From positions 1-8,888 of the forward strand of contig CAJTSY010000136.1 in NCBI GenBank assembly GCA_910578995.1: 8,888 nt of DNA, read 5' to 3'. Shown here piece by piece: positions 6,527-8,888 of the stretch. Under the pieces are notes generated by a model. The model had not been told where the DNA came from and searched no databases. It worked only from the letters and a program-made list of their open reading frames with translations. The position numbers and the translations under genes are program-made. This stretch comes from an uncultured Acetatifactor sp. Its GTDB lineage: Bacteria; Bacillota; Clostridia; Lachnospirales; Lachnospiraceae. The stretch's first letter is position 1; the number at the start of each line of letters is the position of its first letter.

Positions 6527-7720
6527 ATGGCAGAGCAATTGATTTTATTTCAAACAGAGGAACTGAGTGGCATAAAGGCCAGATACAGTGGTCTGGCAGA
6601 GGAGATGCAGGAGATCAGCAATCATCTCAGGACGGTGGAGGGCAGGCTGAACGGCTGTCTTTCCGCCATGGAGAGCGTGGTGGGTTCCGGCGGCAGGGGA
6701 GAGTATTTCCATACTTCCGCATGGGTGGAAAGGCAGTGCGAGAGCATGGGCTCCATTTTGTCCGCCATTCAAAAGGCGGTTGACCTGACTGTGGAGACCA
6801 ACGGCAGCCTGCAGGGAAAGATTGCAGGCACGCCCGGCGGTACCGTGGCCGGCCCTGCGGTTGGCTCCGGCGACACCACAGTGCAGACAGTGACATCCAT
6901 TCCTTCGGTGGCTGCCGCTGCCGCCGCGGTGGCGGGACTTGCAGGGCTTACCGGGGCTGCGGGGGTATTTGGCGCCGTCACCGCCAATGCCGCGCCGGGG
7001 GGAGCCGGAGCAGCGGCGTCAGGAGCGGGAGCAGCCGGAGCAGTAGCGTCAGGAGCGGGAGCAGCCGGAGCAGTAGCGTCGGGAGCAGGGGCAGCCGGGG
7101 CAGTAGCGTCAGGAGCAGGGGCCGCCGTGTCAGCCGGAGCAGCGGCGTCAGGAGCCGCCGCGTCGGCCGGAGCAGCCGCGAAGCCGAAGCAGACCACCAT
7201 CGGGAAGAACATGGACAGAAAGACATCCATAAAGACCAAGAGTGCAAGCGGCAAGACTGTGACGGTGAAGGGAACCTATGATGTGGTGAAGAATGTGGAT
7301 AAATTTGCGCTGGACCAGCGAAAGTACAGCGAATATGCATGTACGGGCACAGCATGGGCCATGACGAGAAATATCAACGACGGAAAGACCACGATCAAGC
7401 CCCTGGACAAATCGAACTGGGGAAGCAGCGGATGTAAATGGCCCGGGTCCAAACAGGTGACGGGAAGCAATCAGAGCATGCTCTCGGCGGCCTATTCACA
7501 GCTGCAGCAGGGAAAGGTGTGCACCATATACGGCAAACATCCTGTCAGCGGGAAGTCCCAGCCCCATGCGGTCACCATCATCGGCGTAAAGCCCACGGCT
7601 GACCCGAAGAAATTGAAGATAAGTGACTTCCTGGTGATCGATCCCTGGGGCGGCACCACGAAAAACATGTCCGATGTAAAGTACACCAAGCTGACGAAGG
7701 TGGTCATTGACAAGACCTGA
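6527..7720 (+). CDS. putative T7SS effector: WXG/LXG-like N-domain, Ala/Gly linker, papain/C39-like cysteine peptidase
   Basis: A modular 397-residue protein. Residues 1-95 are helical (two helices around a GSGGRGEY turn at 53-60, with W66 instead of a WXG) and resemble a WXG/LXG-type export domain. Residues 127-156 form a hydrophobic Ala/Gly stretch that could cross or insert in a membrane. Residues 166-195 are three GAGAAGAVAS repeats, with degenerate copies either side. From K219 on the protein is Lys-rich and folds as a papain/C39-like peptidase: C272 in YACTGTAWAM, H347 in PHAVTIIG and D372 in LVIDPWGG make the catalytic triad, and Q264 is a candidate oxyanion-hole residue. No signal peptide is seen, as expected for type VII export. 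The AGGAG at 6516-6520 fixes the start, 12 nt after the WXG100-like gene. It could act as an antibacterial toxin, a host-directed or envelope protease, or a processing peptidase; the sequence does not decide. No immunity gene is recognised next to it. Confidence 0.85.
   Translation: MAEQLILFQTEELSGIKARYSGLAEEMQEISNHLRTVEGRLNGCLSAMESVVGSGGRGEYFHTSAWVERQCESMGSILSAIQKAVDLTVETNGSLQGKIAGTPGGTVAGPAVGSGDTTVQTVTSIPSVAAAAAAVAGLAGLTGAAGVFGAVTANAAPGGAGAAASGAGAAGAVASGAGAAGAVASGAGAAGAVASGAGAAVSAGAAASGAAASAGAAAKPKQTTIGKNMDRKTSIKTKSASGKTVTVKGTYDVVKNVDKFALDQRKYSEYACTGTAWAMTRNINDGKTTIKPLDKSNWGSSGCKWPGSKQVTGSNQSMLSAAYSQLQQGKVCTIYGKHPVSGKSQPHAVTIIGVKPTADPKKLKISDFLVIDPWGGTTKNMSDVKYTKLTKVVIDKT
7001..7130 (+). repeat. 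in-frame 30-bp tandem repeats encoding GAGAAGAVAS
   Basis: Two identical 30-bp units (7021-7050, 7051-7080) are followed by a third with four changes (7081-7110). There is a partial copy before them (7001-7020) and a decayed copy after (7111-7130). The unit is a multiple of three, so gain or loss of units changes linker length without breaking the frame. The identity of the first two copies points to recent duplication. Confidence 0.9.
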
Positions 7721-7753
7721 TAGGGCTCTGTATGCAGAATATTTTGGATGGAT

Positions 7754-7762
7754 AAAAAGGAG
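7754..7762 (+). promoter_or_regulatory. ribosome binding site deciding the third WXG100 start
   Basis: AAAAAGGAG lies seven bases before the ATG at 7770. It rules out the in-frame ATG at 7707, which lies inside the effector gene. Confidence 0.8.
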
Positions 7763-7769
7763 TGGAAAA

Positions 7770-8063
7770 ATGGCACTTTTGGAGATGAGACCTGAGGATA
7801 TGCGCAGCCGTGCGGCCAGCCTGGCTGCGATAGGGGAAGAGGACCAGGAAATCATGCGTCAGATGAGGGTGATGGTGATGAGCCTGGAGGAATTGTGGAA
7901 GGGGACGGCGCAGGAGGCCTTTGTGGCCAGTTTCCTGAACGCCGGTGCACAGATGACGGAACTGACGGAGATGATTCAGAATCTTGCGGCTCTGATGGTA
8001 CAGGCTGCTGCAGAGGCGGAAAACGAAGATGCCGCCCTGCAGAGCATGATTTCGGCGATATAA
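7770..8063 (+). CDS. WXG100 family protein (second canonical Esx-like)
   Basis: This 97-residue helical protein has a WKG turn at W43-K44-G45, the same position as in the 4918 protein. The surrounding pattern is also alike (LEELWKGTAQEAFVASF here, LSDVWKGEAQAAYVEKF there), which marks the two as paralogues. The C-terminal helix is Ala/Met-rich and acidic (AAAEAENEDAALQ) with no tyrosine, so a YxxxD/E export motif is absent. It may therefore be the partner that lacks the signal in a heterodimer, as for one subunit of some Esx pairs; that is inference. The chosen start gives the normal family length. The gene begins 49 nt after the effector and ends 21 nt before the phosphatase gene. It shares a 12-base AT-rich upstream motif with the 4918 gene. 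Confidence 0.93.
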   Translation: MALLEMRPEDMRSRAASLAAIGEEDQEIMRQMRVMVMSLEELWKGTAQEAFVASFLNAGAQMTELTEMIQNLAALMVQAAAEAENEDAALQSMISAI

Positions 8064-8070
8064 ATCGTCT

Positions 8071-8078
8071 GGGGGGTG
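8071..8078 (+). promoter_or_regulatory. ribosome binding site deciding the phosphatase start
   Basis: GGGGGGTG lies six bases before the ATG at 8085. The GTG at 8076 is part of this site and is therefore a poorer start. Confidence 0.6.
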
Positions 8079-8084
8079 ACCGGT

Positions 8085-8864
8085 ATGGGATTACGGATTG
8101 AGTCCGCCTGTAACTGTAATATAGGCAGGGTGCGTGTCAACAATGAGGATAATTTTTATTTTGCCGGGCGGATTCTTCCGGTGGAGAACAAGGGGCTTAA
8201 GGCTTCCGTATCGCTGGAAGCCCCTCTTTCCGGGGAAGTGGTCTTCGGCATATTTGACGGAATGGGAGGGGAAAAGTTCGGGGAGGAGGCTTCCTATGCG
8301 GCGGCGAAAACCGCCGTGGAGAAACGGGAGGAACTGTCAGGGTATGTGCTTCCGGCCAGGGACTGCCTGAACAGCCTTCTGGATGCCATGAACAGGGCTG
8401 TGTGCGGACGCGCAGAGGAATTGAAGGCCTCCCGCATGGGAACCACCGCGGTAATGATGCTGTTTTCCGGAAATTACGCCTATGTGGCGAACCTGGGGGA
8501 CAGCAGGGCTTTCCGGCTGAGAAACGGGGAGCTGCTGCAGCTGTCCGTGGATCACACGGATGCGGCCTTCCTGCAGGGACAGGGCATTGCGGGACGCAGG
8601 CCCAGGCTTACCCAGCATCTGGGCATACCGCCGGAGGAGATGGTGCTGGAACCTTATATTGCCAAGGGAGAAATCCGGGAGGGGGACAGGTACCTGCTGT
8701 GCAGTGACGGACTCACGGACATGCTCTCGAACATGGAGATATGCGCGCTTATGAATGAGGCGGGCAGTATCTGTTCCCTGACGGATAAACTGGTGGAGGC
8801 GGCGCTGGAAAAGGGCGGCCGGGACAATGTGACGGTGATTGCCGTACAGGTGTATGACAGATGA
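8085..8864 (+). CDS. PP2C-family (PPM) Ser/Thr protein phosphatase
   Basis: A metal-dependent phosphatase of 259 residues, the normal size of a stand-alone bacterial PP2C, without membrane segments and so cytoplasmic. All the family motifs are present in order: RVNNEDN with D22, FDGMGG with D58-G59, a GTTAV strand, GDSRAF, DHT, LTQHLG, CSDGLTDML with D208, and GGRDNVTVIAV with D247-N248. These acidic residues bind the paired Mn/Mg ions that activate water for attack on phospho-Ser/Thr. A short insertion (around LPVENKGLKASVSLEAPLSG) separates the first two motifs. Enzymes of this family usually counter an Hanks-type kinase. Here the EssC FHA region offers a plausible phospho-Thr reader, so the phosphatase may control secretion; a kinase gene is not in this window. 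An alternative GTG start at 8076 adds three residues. Confidence 0.95.
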   Translation: MGLRIESACNCNIGRVRVNNEDNFYFAGRILPVENKGLKASVSLEAPLSGEVVFGIFDGMGGEKFGEEASYAAAKTAVEKREELSGYVLPARDCLNSLLDAMNRAVCGRAEELKASRMGTTAVMMLFSGNYAYVANLGDSRAFRLRNGELLQLSVDHTDAAFLQGQGIAGRRPRLTQHLGIPPEEMVLEPYIAKGEIREGDRYLLCSDGLTDMLSNMEICALMNEAGSICSLTDKLVEAALEKGGRDNVTVIAVQVYDR

Positions 8865-8888
8865 CAGACTGCGCCGGGAAGCGCCGTC
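8861..8888 (+). CDS. possible start of the next gene (partial)
   Basis: An ATG at 8861 overlaps the phosphatase stop as ATGA and opens a frame (MTDCAGKRR) that runs to the window edge. The overlap fits translational coupling in the same operon. Only nine codons are visible and no product can be inferred; a kinase or another T7SS gene would fit the context but is not shown. Confidence 0.3.

Noticed and set aside
7001..7130. CRISPR-like array
   Set aside because: The 30-bp units are directly adjacent with no spacers and encode an in-frame Ala/Gly repeat.
6769..7254. Minus-strand Ala/Pro-rich ORF opposite the effector repeats
   Set aside because: It is the reverse reading of the GC-rich repeat region; the plus-strand frame has the RBS, N-domain and peptidase motifs.
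7707..7736. Perfect TTGACA (7707-7712) as a promoter -35 for the third WXG100 gene
   Set aside because: The best -10 at 18 bp is TATGCA, only three of six matches, and the hexamer is part of the effector's last codons. It could be weakly active but is not supported.
7707..7769. N-terminal extension of the third WXG100 protein
   Set aside because: It overlaps the effector gene; the AAAAAGGAG before 7770 and family length favour the later start.

Overview
The window carries one co-directional (+ strand) block of a Firmicutes-type (T7SSb, Ess/Yuk-like) type VII secretion locus. The order is an EssC-type motor ATPase, a YukD/EsaB ubiquitin-like protein, a WXG100 protein, an unrecognised 271-residue protein, a second WXG100-type protein, a 397-residue putative secreted effector with a papain/C39-like cysteine peptidase domain, a third WXG100 protein, and a PP2C-type Ser/Thr phosphatase. 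The DNA is GC-rich with heavy AGG arginine usage and strong purine-rich ribosome binding sites. Together with the T7SSb gene content this suggests a GC-rich clostridial host, possibly Lachnospiraceae. That is an inference from style and not a species identification.

Layout: 35-4555 is the motor (tandem FHA-like region, hydrophobic Ala/Gly-rich hairpin, three FtsK/SpoIIIE-type ATPase modules, the last with a degenerate Walker A). 4566-4844 is yukD/esaB. 4918-5217 is a canonical 99-aa WXG100 protein. 5276-6091 is an unknown with an acidic tail, possibly a chaperone or adaptor. 6092-6223 is a 132-nt intergenic gap with a good candidate promoter (perfect TATAAT) and paired repeats. 6224-6514 is a WXG100-like protein only 12 nt ahead of the effector gene at 6527-7720. 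7770-8063 is another WXG100 protein. 8085-8864 is the phosphatase. Both edges look like ATGA stop/start overlaps, so the operon probably continues on both sides. The other expected T7SSb membrane parts (EssA, EssB/YukC, EsaA/YueB) are not in this window.

How it may work together: the EssC FHA region is of a type that often reads phospho-threonine, and the PP2C enzyme would reverse such marks. This suggests phosphorylation-dependent control of the secretion machine, with a Ser/Thr kinase expected outside the window. The small helical WXG100 proteins are likely substrates or export partners. The one at 6224 is best placed to accompany the effector. The effector has a helical WXG/LXG-like N-domain, an Ala/Gly hydrophobic stretch, an in-frame 30-bp repeat linker, and a Lys-rich peptidase domain with a visible Cys-His-Asp triad (C272, H347, D372). 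That fusion, and the lack of an obvious immunity gene beside it, is the most interesting thing here.
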